NCBI GenBank assembly: GCA_001792895.1
Contig: MARA01000025.1
Coordinates: forward strand, 372,001 to 436,000
From: Lentinus brumalis
Lineage: Eukaryota > Basidiomycota > Agaricomycetes > Polyporales > Polyporaceae
Direction of reading: 5' to 3'
DNA length: 64,000 nucleotides
The notes under the pieces were generated by a model. That model searched no databases. It was not told where the DNA came from and was given only the letters and a program-made list of their open reading frames with translations. A program made the translations under genes and the position numbers. Positions 11,081 through 22,611 of this stretch are shown here, one piece after another. How positions within the stretch are numbered: position 1 is the first letter of the stretch; the number at the start of each line of letters is the position of its first letter.

Positions 11081-13338
11081 TGGACGCTCGCGCTGATCCT
11101 CCGAGAATATACTGGACTCGGAGACTGCGGTGTGCGAGGACTCTGGACCCGGGAATTGCATTGGGGAGGGCCATACAGTAACGTCTGTCTGGACTGGGCC
11201 GTGCTGATGCCCTGCGAACGTGCAATGGTCGCGGTGTGTGGTCGTATCGCTTCTAGCGCATGCGGGAGGTCGTGAAATACCATCTGAGATGTGCATCCGT
11301 CCTCCTGCCGTTACATAATATACAGTTCCTCCCCTAGCACCTCGTGTGTGGCTCAAGCTGCCCTACCACAGCAAGGACCTTCCAATCAGAGTCTGACATT
11401 GAAAGCCCGCCGCGGCGCGTTCGCGACAAATGATGCGGTCCCGCGAACCGCTTCCGCCGGTTGACTGTTGCTCATCTTGGCCGTGGCGAGCGGGGACTCG
11501 TTCTGCCTGTGGTGCCCAACCCTCCGGAGACAGGCGAATCGGACTCCTTGTGGCAGTCTATGGTTGAACGCCCAGTTCGGCAAATCGTTAATTGAAGGGG
11601 GGTAGGCGCAGAATAAGACTTACGACATTCCTTCCGCTAGGGAAGTCTCAAACTTGTCTTATGTGTACAATATAAAGCGCCGAGCATGCGTTCGCCTCGG
11701 CGACTCGGGGGGCGGATATCCTCTCAACCTGCCTTATCTCGCCACGACCTAGCTCGCCCATTCCCCGAGGGGTTTTAGAACGCCGCGCAGGCCCAATCAG
11801 TGGATGTCAGTGGGCGCCCGAGTATGACACAAGGGCACGTCTCGAGGCTTAACGCAACCACACCCCCGGAACGAGGGCTCGTAGTCTGTAGAAGCGAGAA
11901 GCAGCGATCGAAATGGCCGCCCACTGCAACGGTGGAAATGGACAACTAGGTACGAGCGGGCGGCCGTGGAACACATGCGGGTATTCCTGGGTGGAGGTCT
12001 CCTTCGTCGCCTTCAACCCTCTGACCCGCGCCCGCAATCAGCGGGGGGCGGTGTTGGTCTCGGCCACCATCCAGGGGTAAGTACTGCCCTCGTTGACGGG
12101 GAATGCATGACCCAGCTTCAGTGGATATCTAGGCTGCGGCGCGCGCACACACACGAGGCGACTGGTTACCGAGGCGAGCATGTTTGTCTGATCCTCCCGC
12201 GGCCAACTCCCTTCTGGGAGATGAAGAGGACCCTAAAAAATCTCGTCGGAGGGTGAATCCTGACGGATAAAAGCCCTCGCCGCTTTCGACTGATGGCCAT
12301 CCCCCATCCTCCTCTCACTCGCCTCTTCACCCGTCCTCAGTGTCCAAACGGTCCACGCACTCCTACTCCGGAACGCGAGGGAAGGGAGTGTACTAGACGA
12401 AGACTTGCTCGGTGGCCAGACATCAGCAGGGAGGACTGGGGAGGACATTCGCAACGCTGAGTGTCGTTGTCAATTTTGACGGTGCGGATTCTCGCAGCCA
12501 CCCCGACTATGGCATCGTTGTCGTCAGTTGTCGTCGCATTGGCGGGGTATCATGGATCCGCACGAGTTCGTGTCGAACATTTGCATCGCTATTGCGATGG
12601 ATGACTGCGACGACGATTCCGAAGGGCGGGACCGACGCGCAGAAGAACTCGCGGGACAGCGGTGGCCATCATAGGAAACGGGGACAGCCCGGCGCTACAT
12701 GGCTGGACTGTCTCCGCCTCCCGTATGAATTATAACCTCTTCATACAACAGACGCTTACACTTTTGCTCCTCAAGGGGAACATGCTTCGCCGCCAAACTT
12801 CGGCGAAGCCTGCGTACAAAGGACCGTTGTCCGCTGTATGGCATAATGATGGGCAATCAGCTCCGACCTGGCTCCGACGTTCTGTTCTGTAGTGTGACAA
12901 ATGTATTACTATCAGACGAGTTTCACAGATGATGCTTTCTCTGGGACTCACTCGCCACACTCTGTAGCCACTGTACTAGTACTTAGTAGTAGTCCGCGAT
13001 AAAGTTGCTACGAAACGTCCTTTAAACCCGTGGTATCATGATTCATTCCGACTCACCATCTGCATGATGTGCTAGAGCAATCCGACTGCATTATTACCGT
13101 CTCGTCAATCCAAGCACAGTTGGTTTGTAACTCCAGAGTCGTTGGGAGTGAAGCTAGTAGTACCAGTAAGTAGCCAAGTTAGGGCCGGGCTCGCCGAGGC
13201 GCCAAATGCTATAGAAGCGCCGGTGCTGCCAAACGCGGACGACGCTGCGTAATGTCACATCGACTAGCACTCCCATCATCCAGCTCGTCTGCCACCCGCA
13301 ATCCCCAACGAATCCTCTGTCTCGATTCTGTTTCAACA
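11081..13338. other. Intergenic region between Bzz1-like and CAF1 genes
   Basis: About 2.2 kb with no supported gene. All open frames are short and motif-free. The region contains the short perfect hairpin at 12784-12809. The final bases are the CAF1 leader. Confidence 0.5.
12784..12809. repeat. Perfect 9-bp inverted repeat
   Basis: GCTTCGCCG, eight-base loop, CGGCGAAGC. It could form a stable hairpin. No T-run follows, and no adjacent gene explains it. Confidence 0.6.
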
Positions 13339-14780
13339 ATGTCTCGAATACGCGAAGTCTGGGCACCTAATCTGGAGACGGAGATGGCGAACATACGCGA
13401 CCTCATCGAGAGCTACCCGTACATCGCAATGGTCCGCCTCTGTCTCCTGCAGCTCGCCACTCACGATCATCTCGCTCATACTCGATCTTCTCGTGCAGGA
13501 TACGGAGTTCCCTGGGGTAGTCGCCCGGCCAATAGGAACGTTCAAGACGTCGTCAGACTATCACTACCAGACGATGCGGTGTAACGTCGACCTGCTCAAG
13601 ATCATCCAGGTTGGGCTCACTTTGGCGGATGAAGAGGGGAACTTTCCACAAGAGGTATCTACATGGCAGTTCAACTTCAGATTCAGTCAAGCGTGCGTAT
13701 GCTGGGAGGCTACCCCTCGATGCTTGGGGTACTGCTGCTCGAGAGTCATGCTTACGTAATCCTTCTACCTCCAGGGAGGACATGTACGCGCCCGAGTCCA
13801 TAGATCTGCTGGCAAAGTCGGGCATAGATCTCGCACGACATGAAGAGATGGGCATAGAGCCGAACGACTTTGCCGAGCTCATGATTACGTCTGGGCTTGT
13901 GTTGTCGCCCGACACAAAGTGGATCTCGTTTCACAGGTGAGGCTTAGCGTGGTTGATCGTTGCGACCAGGCAGGCATCGCGGGAACGAGGCCGGGCAGCA
14001 CTATATGCTCATATATGGGGCCATGTTTTGCGCTGTCGTGTCGTCGGCCCTGGTCGTGCGATTCGTCTCCTCGGGGACGTCCTGCCTGCTTTGCTCGCGT
14101 TGCCGATGATAGACGCAAGTGCTGACTCAATCTTGCAGCGGCTACGACTTCGGGTACTTTGTCAAGCTTCTGACGGGCCAGTCATTACCAACAAATGAAG
14201 AGACCTTCTTCGACGTCCTACATACATGGTTCCCGACAATATACGACATCAAGTTCGTCATGCGATCATGCAAAGTCCTCAAAGGCGGTCTGCAGGATGT
14301 CGCTGATGATCTCGGGGTACGTGTTCCTAGCCCTTGACGCCTCCCAATCATGCACTGACCGAACATCTGCAGGTCATGCGAATAGGACCGTCACACCAAG
14401 CCGGTTCTGACTCGCTCCTCACCGCATCGACTTTCTTCAAGATGCGCGAGCTCTACTTCAACGACACTCTCGACGACCCCGAGTTCAGCGGCAAGCTGTA
14501 CGGTCTCGGACAGACCTTCACCCTCCAGAACGGCGTTGCCGGCGACCTCCGCTCCGGCACCGCCGCGACGATCGCCGAACGTGAGGATCGCGCTTTGCCC
14601 GCCGAGCGCAATCAGACACCAGGGCCTCCTCCAGGGCACGGTGTCATGGGCATGCCAGGTTCGCTGACGACGCCCGTTATGACGGGCGCGATGCCCGCAC
14701 AGATGCCGAACTCTCCTTATGGCCCCATGACGAATGGTCCGTACATGCGCGCGGCGATTGGCGTGGGCGGGGGGCGATAG
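13339..14780 (+). CDS. CAF1: CCR4-NOT complex deadenylase subunit CAF1/POP2
   Basis: Five exons (13339-13431, 13499-13692, 13775-13936, 14139-14316, 14373-14780) join to 344 residues in phase. The protein starts MSRIREVWAPNLETEMANIR. All four DEDD exonuclease acids are present: Asp32 and Glu34 in MDTEFPG, Asp153 in SGYDFGYF, and Asp222 in SHQAGSDSLLT. The enzyme removes poly(A) tails from mRNA 3'-5' as part of the CCR4-NOT complex. The catalytic domain ends near residue 265. A Gly/Pro/Met-rich tail (TPVMTGAMPAQMPNSPYGPM) follows, as in many fungal homologues. Intron 1 has an unusual donor (atg|gtccgc), but the conserved residues at its borders leave little doubt about the joint. Confidence 0.96.
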
Positions 14781-17700
14781 GGCGGTGGCCCGTGGTCCGT
14801 AGCCCGTGGTCAGTGGATGGCGTCGTGGGCGGCGGAGGTAGCGGACGTGTGGAGGGTGCTGTGTGCGTGATACCGAGTGGACGGTCCTTGTACGATGTAC
14901 GATTCCCTGGCAGTGTATTGGCCGAAGGCTCGCAATTTGTTGAATGTTCTGTCGTGTTGTCGTTGTCGTCGCAGTTCTGCACCCGTTTATTGATTCCCTT
15001 CCTGCGATCCTGCACGCTGTCCGTGTCCCTGTACGATGTGGCCCGCATCGTCGTTGTGTAGTGTACGGTACTCACATACAGGATATCTGGGAGGTTTCAG
15101 CGGACATACTTGGATAGATTCCACCCACACGGATGCTCGTGAGTCTTGCTCCGAACTGGTTAGTCTCTGCTGAGTTGCTGTAGACGCCTTCTTGTTCGCC
15201 GCCAAGTCCGGTTGAAGACATGGCCCGGCCGAAATGTGAGATACGCCTGGCCGGAGTACGACATCATGGGAGCAGAAACGCGACTGGTCCAGCAAGACCG
15301 AGCGGCTGCCATCCTCCAGCATACCCGTGATTTCGGCGCAGGGTCAGCGCAAGAACGAGCTTGCTGGGGCGACGAACGGACGGGGACGCCTGCGTCAGCT
15401 GTGTGCAAACGGGAGTCGCAGCGGAGTCGGGTCTGCTGTGCAATCCATGCTCCGCGTGAGCTCGAGCATGTCATCGTCTCGCCGTCTCGCCGCTCAAGCA
15501 CTCGAGCCAGACCGCTGGCCACGAGCTACGATTTAGCGGATCATGATCCACCCCATCCACCCCATCCGCCACGAACACGCACGAATGTCGCGGTTTGCGC
15601 GAGGCATCTGCCTCTCGGCAGCCCCAGGGTGCTGTGATCTGCACCTGCGCCTGCGCGTCCCCTATCATCAAGCCGCTTCCGAGGCTTTGATGGGCATGGA
15701 CATGGATATGCTCGATCAGGCCTTCGACGGGAGCCCAGCTGCCAGCTCGATAGGTGAACCGGTGGGGTGCACGGTGGACGCTCTGCGGCTCTGAGACCAG
15801 CCTGGGTCCTTCGGGTGGCGTCGAAGCGTCGAGGACGCAGGTGCACCAGGACAGAAGCGAGAAGCGGATGGCTATCAATCGCGATCCAGGTGCGCAGGGG
15901 TCTTCTGGGCTGGCTTCTGACATCGAGCGGTCCCAAAACATGCGTGGAGTTTCGAATTAGCCCTGGCTTCGCGCCCGGACCCTTGGCTGTACTGGCATAT
16001 GTACGAACTCGCACTGATGTAGCGTGAGCAAGGGACGGGAGAGCGTGCCCTGGTCCTGGACGCTTGACATCAGACTCCGACGCCGGTTCTCACCTAGAAT
16101 CAGGGTCAATGCAGCAGCTGTCGCCCTTCTTCCAGTGCATGCCTCACCACTGGTGCAGGAATGCTGCCTGTTGAGACTCCCGAGTGCAAGCGTTGAGTAA
16201 GGAAGTGGGCGAGAAGGTGGTTGGCGAGCCGCGTGTCCGGCGGGGTAACCTATCTGCCGATTTGGGACGATCCACACCCTCTCGGTGAACTTGCGAACTC
16301 AGTGTCAGAAGGATTCCTGGGGCCTGGATGCACGACACACTTTATTCATTCGCCCGGTATGGCAAATGTTGTCGTTCCTTGTGCGGGCATGCCCGAGTCC
16401 CTGTCTGTCGAAGAGACACACTGTCCGCCCTGAATGCGTCAGACTCGGAATCTGGCAGGAGCGGAGCAACATACGTACCTGCCCGTGTTCTGCCTTCCGT
16501 AGGAAGGGCGAACAGCAGAACGCCGTCCGGCGCTTGGGGACCCCGAGGGGATAATGCACTTTGTGCGACTGCGATCGACGGCGATATAGTGCACTTTAGC
16601 ACCAGCGAGCAACGCGACGTCAGCGCGAGACTGTTAGACACATATGACCTAGCGGTGTGTCATGGGTTCGCACTCTGGTGGGAGTACGGAATCACACCAG
16701 CTCCGGTATGCCTGGGGACGCTGGAGGCGCTCTGTGCGCGCTGCCCGGATGTCGGTGTGCGCTCACAGACGGAACCCCGTAAGAGCATTCAAGCGGGCAG
16801 CGGGAAACGGCACGTTGGCTCTAATTGCGTATATGAGTCGGCATGCGTGTAAGAAGACGAGTAGCGGCGTGTAAACGTACTCGCGCTCTGATGGACGATC
16901 CCATGACTGTGTGCCGTCCAGGGGAACGTGTAAAGTCCTGACGTCGTACTGCACGTTTTGCGAGTTCTTCGGACGGAACGCCCTGCACGACGCGGGCTAC
17001 ACGGAGCCGCTACCTGCCCCGCGATTGGACGGGGTGCGGCATGCCGACATATATAACACGGCGAAGTCCCATCTTGGCAAGAAGATGAGAGCGAAGCCGG
17101 CGGCGAAAACGGTGAGCAGGACCCACACCTTAACGCTTGAGCTTGGGCTGCTATTCCGGGAAGGTGCATGGGGAGGTCTGATGTCGAGAATGCACGCCGC
17201 CGTAAGTTCACGGGCGCAATCTTAGGTTTGATGGTCGAGTGCAAGATCTCGGTGCTCGCCGCGAATAGAGTTACATTCGTGTGGGAAGCAGCCGCAGCGC
17301 AGGAATGCGCAGAAGCATGAACGCGGGACAGACGGCTTCGATGTCGCACGGCCCAGACAAGGCAACCAGGTATACCGCAACGCATAAGGCCGAGGTCTGC
17401 TTCGAAGGGAGGAAAGCCGCTGCCAGGAAACAAGCAGGTCCGAGGGTAGTCTGAGTACTGGGAGTGGGGTGCGCGTGGTGCGAAGCGATGGCTCGAGGTC
17501 TAGAACACGGCGTCCGGCAGATGAACGCATGAGTCCGCTCGCGTATGGGCCTGGCAGGATAGTCGTTCAGGCGGCTATATATGGCCCAAGATGAACACCA
17601 GGAGTTCATGGGCGTCGGTGCGCTGTTTCTGGGCTGGCGAGCGTAGCGCAGAAGGGGTTCATGGGGAGGAGGCGCAGTCGTGGCGGCGAATGAGGAGTGG

Positions 17701-18503
17701 GCCGGGTATGGTAGCGAGATCGGACATGAGGAGCCTGAGTCATGAGAAGGTGGTTGGCCGCGCCTCAGGACAGAGCAGGCGGGTTCAGGCGCAGGGGCAG
17801 GAAGCTCGCGATACAGGGAAGCACGAGGACATGTGTTCGCCATTCAGTGCACCCGGACCGCGGGGCTGCAAGCTTTGGGTTATGGACCCGACTGCACGGG
17901 CCTCGGACGGATTAGCACCGCTATTGGACAGATATTTGAATTCATCTCGAGCGGAGACACGGTGTATGGGAATGGACGCACTTCTGTCGGGCGAACATAA
18001 TGAACGTCGCCCCCGCGCGGCGGGCCAAGCTCGCACCGGCGGGGCATTCTGCGTGGATTTCTGGCTGGACATCTCGCGCCGAGGGGGCAGGAGGAGAGCG
18101 TGTCCCAGGAGGGCCCCGTCGGCTGGCGAACTTGGTAACCTTATACGATGGCCGAATGCGGCGAGGCAGGTGGCGCGCGTGATGGGAAGACAAGCTTCCT
18201 CTTTGTGCGGCTGGGACGTCGAGCAGCAGCCCCGGCGGTGTTTCTGAAATGAACAGAACATATGCGCAGATTCTGGTGGGAATGGCGGCGGGAGACAAGG
18301 GCCATCGGGCGATCTGCAGGCAGGCCCGGGCAGGCGAGCCGTGGCTGATTGCAGAAACTGGACAGGCTCTTAAGGCGTCCGCGTCGCCTCGCTCTCTCCC
18401 GAACGGTCATCATCGAGCCCGACGGCGACGTGCACGGTCTGCTCGCTGCTCTACACGGTTTGCTAGCAGCAAATGCTGAGTGCTCGTGTCGACGTCGTGC
18501 ACA
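14781..18503. other. 3.7-kb region without a recognised gene
   Basis: The first 300 bases are probably the CAF1 3' UTR. Beyond that, overlapping open frames of 100-218 codons occur on both strands (15471-15941 -, 16789-17433 -, 17591-18247 +). They have arginine/serine-rich, random-looking products, no motif and no convincing introns. I see no transposon features. The right end is the leader of the CENP-B-like gene. Confidence 0.45.
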
Positions 18504-20994
18504 ATGGACGCGGCCCAACACTACTCTGTCTCCGGCCTCGTGTATCACCCGCACCCCCCTCACCCGATCTCTGACGCCGTCCCCCCTCATCCGCCTTATC
18601 CTCAAGACATGTCCTGGAGACCAGCCCAGCACTCCCCGTCCCACCCACACCCGTCTGTCCACCCCAACGCTGCCCACGACATGCAGCACGTCATGCCTCA
18701 GGACCATGTCCCCATGTACGCCCATCCACCGCAGTCCTACCTTCCCCGCCATGTACACGATTCGCTTGCAAGTCACGCCTCGACATCTGCCATTGATCCT
18801 GGCCCCGACTCGCATGTCATGTCCTTCGAGTCGCACCAGATTGACAGTAGCATCGGCCCCGACCGCGGCCTTCCCCGCCGCCGCATCCGCATGTCGGAGA
18901 GAGTGCAGAGTCACGGAGAGCTCCCAGAGTATGCGACGATCTCCAATCCATACAACGTATGTGCTCTTTTCTGCTCCGATGTCCTCTTTGTCCTACCCCT
19001 ACATACGACGACTCTGCGATGCCCTTTATACCTTGGGCTACCCCCGCCGGGCGAATGCTGCCGCCCCCGGCGTCCCGTCGAGGCTTCTGCGGCCACAAAC
19101 ATGTCCCTCGCGCTCCGTTCTTTGTTTCAAGTTGACGTCGTCGGTGGACGGAACGTATCTGTCGGATGCGTCCTGTCTGCGTAGATGTCACGGGATCGCG
19201 TCGACTGGCGAGCACATCCCTACTGCTGCACGCATGAATCGCCAGTCCGACTACAGCAGTCGTGCTTGGCCTGGATAGATCCATGGGAGGCATGTCGTAT
19301 CCGAATTTGACCGTCTACCGCAACTGCCTAGTATTGCGACTTTGAGCCACTCGTGCCAAGCGCCCAGAGTGTCTATGAGCCTCATGGATTCAGCAGTCGC
19401 TGTCACAGTGAGGACTATTCGAGACATAGCGGCTTCATCTGTTGTGTCTCTCCGTCTACTGATACTGAACTATGACTATATGCGTCTAGCACCCTCAAAA
19501 TTCGCCGTTTGTCCATCAACACCAGCAGGGGTCTCGCCCACAGACACCCGCCCACCCGTCTGTTTACCAACTCTCTGATCCGACTACAGGTCAACCTTGC
19601 ATGTCGACGCCAGATGCTTATCAACACCGCTTGGAAAGCATCTCTCCTGCATCCGAGTGGCGCATCTTCCCGGCCCACTCCTCACGATCCACGTCTGGCT
19701 CTACCGCGTCTGGGGCATCTGCCTCCTCGAACCCTCGCTCTGCCTCCCCTGCTCTCAGCGTCGCCTCAGCGATCACATCCGTGTCATCATCAGCATCCGC
19801 TCCCAACTCCCTCGTTTCCCTCCCTACGACCAGCTTCGTCGCCCAGGGCACGCCCGGCCGGAAGGAGCCTTCGAAGAAGAAGCGACTATGGAACACCGAT
19901 CGTCGCGACATCTGCAGATATGCCGAGGCTAACCCAGGCGTGAAGCAGGAGGACATCGCCGTCCACTTTGGTGTCGAACGGAGCACTGTCAGCAAGATCC
20001 TGAAGCACAAGGCTCGATGGTTAAGCGTTAGTTCTGACGAGAAGGTACTCGTCGCCAAACTCAGGTACCGCCTTTTTCGTTCCCTCCTGTGCGTCCTTTC
20101 GCTGATCGCGGGTGAAGGCCATCGAAGTTTCCGACGCTGGAGCGACACCTGGAGGATTGGGTCAAGCTCGCGTCCAAGACGGGGAAGACTCTCACCGACT
20201 CCGTGCTGCGCCAGAAGGCGCGCGAGATCGGCGACGAGATGGGCTATACCACGGAAAAGTTTAAGGCGAGCTCCGGCTGGCTGGAGAACTTCAAACATCG
20301 GCACGGCATCCGTCGCGGCGTGTGGCACAACGACGGTACGCTCGAAGCGAAGTACCGCGCATACGCGTCAGACTTCATGCCCCCCAATCCCGGTCCGTGG
20401 CTTCAACGTCCAGAGGTTGGATTCGGGCGTGCGCCATCGCCGGCGCCCATCGAGCTGTCTTCACACGTCGAACAAGATATGGGCATCGAGTCCGAAGATG
20501 ACGAGCAACAGGGCGGCGACATGTCAACCAACGCACAGGCCATGGACCCTGCTATCACTCTCTCGCCGGCGTGGCCACAAACCGAGCAGCAACCGGCCGC
20601 GCATGACGATGTCTTGACCATCGCTGAGGAGCGCTACTCCCCTGAGCGGCCTCATCAGCTCGAGTACCCTCAGCCCGAAGAGCCGGAGCCTTCCCAGCAT
20701 CCGGCAATGATGTCTGCGATGCCTGTCGCGGTTCCGCTCGACGGAGATGAGAGCAACGGCCAGCAGGTCTTCGTCACCCCCGTCATGCCCGAGTTCGTGC
20801 CGGAGCATGGCATACCGACGCTGCAGCAGGCCGAACACGCGCTCGACAAGTTCATCACATATGTCGCACAGGACGAGAAGCTGCTCGGCGTCGACGAGGT
20901 GAACTTCCTCATGCGCCTCAAGCACAAGGTGTTCGGGAAGGTGGCCGGCGTCGAGTACGACCTGCCGTATGGTCGCGTGCCGTCGAAATCGTAG
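18504..20994 (+). CDS. CENP-B/Tc5-type helix-turn-helix DNA-binding protein without transposase domain
   Basis: The start is ATG 18504-18506. Exon 1 (to 18956, donor aac|gtatgt) is His/Pro-rich and disordered and ends ELPEYATISNPYN. Small exons between 18957 and 19490 could not all be fixed. From 19492 (gtctag|cac) coding continues HPQNSPFVHQHQQGSRPQTP to a Ser-rich linker and a first HTH (RRDICRYAEANPGVKQEDIA, VHFGVERSTVSKILKHKARW). An intron at 20065-20117 follows, then a CENPB-type HTH (LERHLEDWVKLASKTGKTL, LRQKAREIGDEMGYTTEKF, SGWLENFKHRHGI). The remaining 230 residues are acidic and Pro-rich, with a conserved-looking helical end (AEHALDKFITYVAQDEKLLG). The HTH pair is that of Pogo/Tigger transposases and of host proteins such as CENP-B and Abp1. 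No DDE catalytic domain follows, so this is probably a domesticated DNA-binding regulator. Confidence 0.85.
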
Positions 20995-22142
20995 GCGGCG
21001 GGCCCTTGCTCGTCGTCTGCGTGCGCATGACTCGCATATGTTTGGACTTTCCAGGACGATCGTACGCCGCGCTGATCGGACCAGAGGTTCGTGGTCGGAA
21101 GGTTGTATGGCGAAAAGGTTTCTCTTCGAACTCTCTCATGTTGGGCTGTCGTCGTTATTCTTGCACATGGACTTTCGTTCTCATCGGCATCCACATCATC
21201 ATGCATCACCATCCTCATCTCGCATCCCCCAATCATTCTCGGCATACATAGCGCAATCGTCTACGACACATCTTCCGCAGTCACCGTTAGCATACGTACC
21301 GTATCTCTCCCCGTTATCGGATGCACCACCGCATCCACGTTCGCGCGTTCAACCTTCATGATCATCTTCTCAGCAGCATTACCGCCCTCTCTTCTCCTCC
21401 CCCCTCCCCTCAATTCCCGTCCATCTTACGTTCACTTTCACGTACGGTTCCGCATCTGCATGCATCGCACCACTGTTCCACCACCACGGCATCATGTCCC
21501 ACCCATGTTTCTCTTAGCAAGTTTGTTCGAGTCATGCATACCAATCATCGTCCCCCATATCCCTTTAATACACACATACATCGTCGCTGTCCGTCGTCGT
21601 CCATCGCTTTGATTATGGCACTGGCATTCAGCAATGCACTGCACATATTTGCACATTCCGTATCATTAATTCGATCGCGCATCGTCCGACGCACAACAAG
21701 GCAAGCGGGTATAGCGTCGCGTGGGTGAGTGGGTGGAGCTTCTGACATAGTTTGAGAATGTATTGGTCCGGCCTCCTCTAGTCCAGCTTAGCACCGTACG
21801 GCATCATGGAACTTGAAGAAGCCTGCGCGACAGTTCGCAGACACCATCGTACGCGCGTATCTTGGTGCCAGGACGACCTGTGGCCGGTCGATCGTTGGAA
21901 CGGTCCGACTCGGACGGTTTCCCAAGGATACCAAAGCGAGCACCGTGCCCGCGGAATGATCGCTGGGAGGAGCGCCATGTCTTCACATACGACATATGGA
22001 GAGTTGATGACATATGTTCTGCTTTTGTTTGCTACAGAGCCCGAACGACACCACGGTCAACACGTCGGAATCAGGACGCTTGGGCGCAACAGACGCACCT
22101 CGGAGTCTATGAGCTCATGTGTGAGTAGCAGAGCGGACTAGC
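20995..22142. other. Intergenic region (convergent 3' ends)
   Basis: Lies between the 3' ends of the CENP-B-like gene and the minus-strand UPF0390 gene. The 20995-21700 part is C/T- and CAT-rich, as in a long 3' UTR. No gene supported. Confidence 0.5.
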
Positions 22143-22611
22143 TCATGCTTTCTTCGCCTTGGTCGCAGGGGTCTTGCCCTTCGCCGCCGACGTCCTGAGG
22201 GACAAGGTTTGCGATCGGGACTCGGACGTAAAGGCAGGATGTGTGCACTCACCCCTCCATGGCGACGTTCTTCATAATTGTCAGCTTCCCCGAGGAGGCG
22301 GAGGCGGCGACCTGCTGCTCGATGCTCTTGTTGATCTTCGCGCTGAGCTCCTGCCACGCGTACGCGATTCATGAGCACTTTCTCGTCCGATCATGCCCAG
22401 TTCTCCGCGTTGCCACCCCCTCTCGACGCTTCCCCTCCCTCGGGCAGAAGCACTAACTACTCACTTTGTGCAGCGCAGCCTGCTTGACCAAGCCGGCCTT
22501 CTTGGGGGCGATGTACCGCTTGCCCTTCTTCGTGCCTGCGGCCGCCTTCTGGGCGTGCCGCGAACCGGTGTTCTTGGCCTTCTGGAGGCCCTTCGTCTGG
22601 CCTTGGACCAT
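22143..22611 (-). CDS. UPF0390 (DUF2462) family small basic protein
   Basis: Three exons (22465-22611, 22253-22350, 22143-22194) join in phase to 98 residues. The start ATG is at 22609-22611. The protein opens MVQGQTKGLQKAKNTGSRHA and contains GTKKGKRYIAPKKAGLVKQA, then ELSAKINKSIEQQVAASAS, and ends in a Lys/Ala-rich tail. The 'IAPKK' element, very high lysine content and length of about 100 residues are typical of UPF0390/DUF2462 proteins (related to Leydig cell tumour 10 kDa protein homologue). The molecular role is not known; the composition suggests a nuclear or nucleolar RNA- or DNA-associated protein, which is inference. The 114-nt intron 1 is longer than most here. Confidence 0.85.

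Noticed and set aside
17591..18247. 218-codon plus-strand ORF
   Set aside because: Arg/Ser/Gly-rich random composition, fully overlapped by long antisense frames, no motif; typical chance ORF in GC-rich DNA.
21091..21612. 173-codon hydrophobic plus-strand ORF
   Set aside because: It lies in the C/T-rich 3' flank of the CENP-B-like gene, where pyrimidine runs give Ser/Leu/Ile-rich chance frames.
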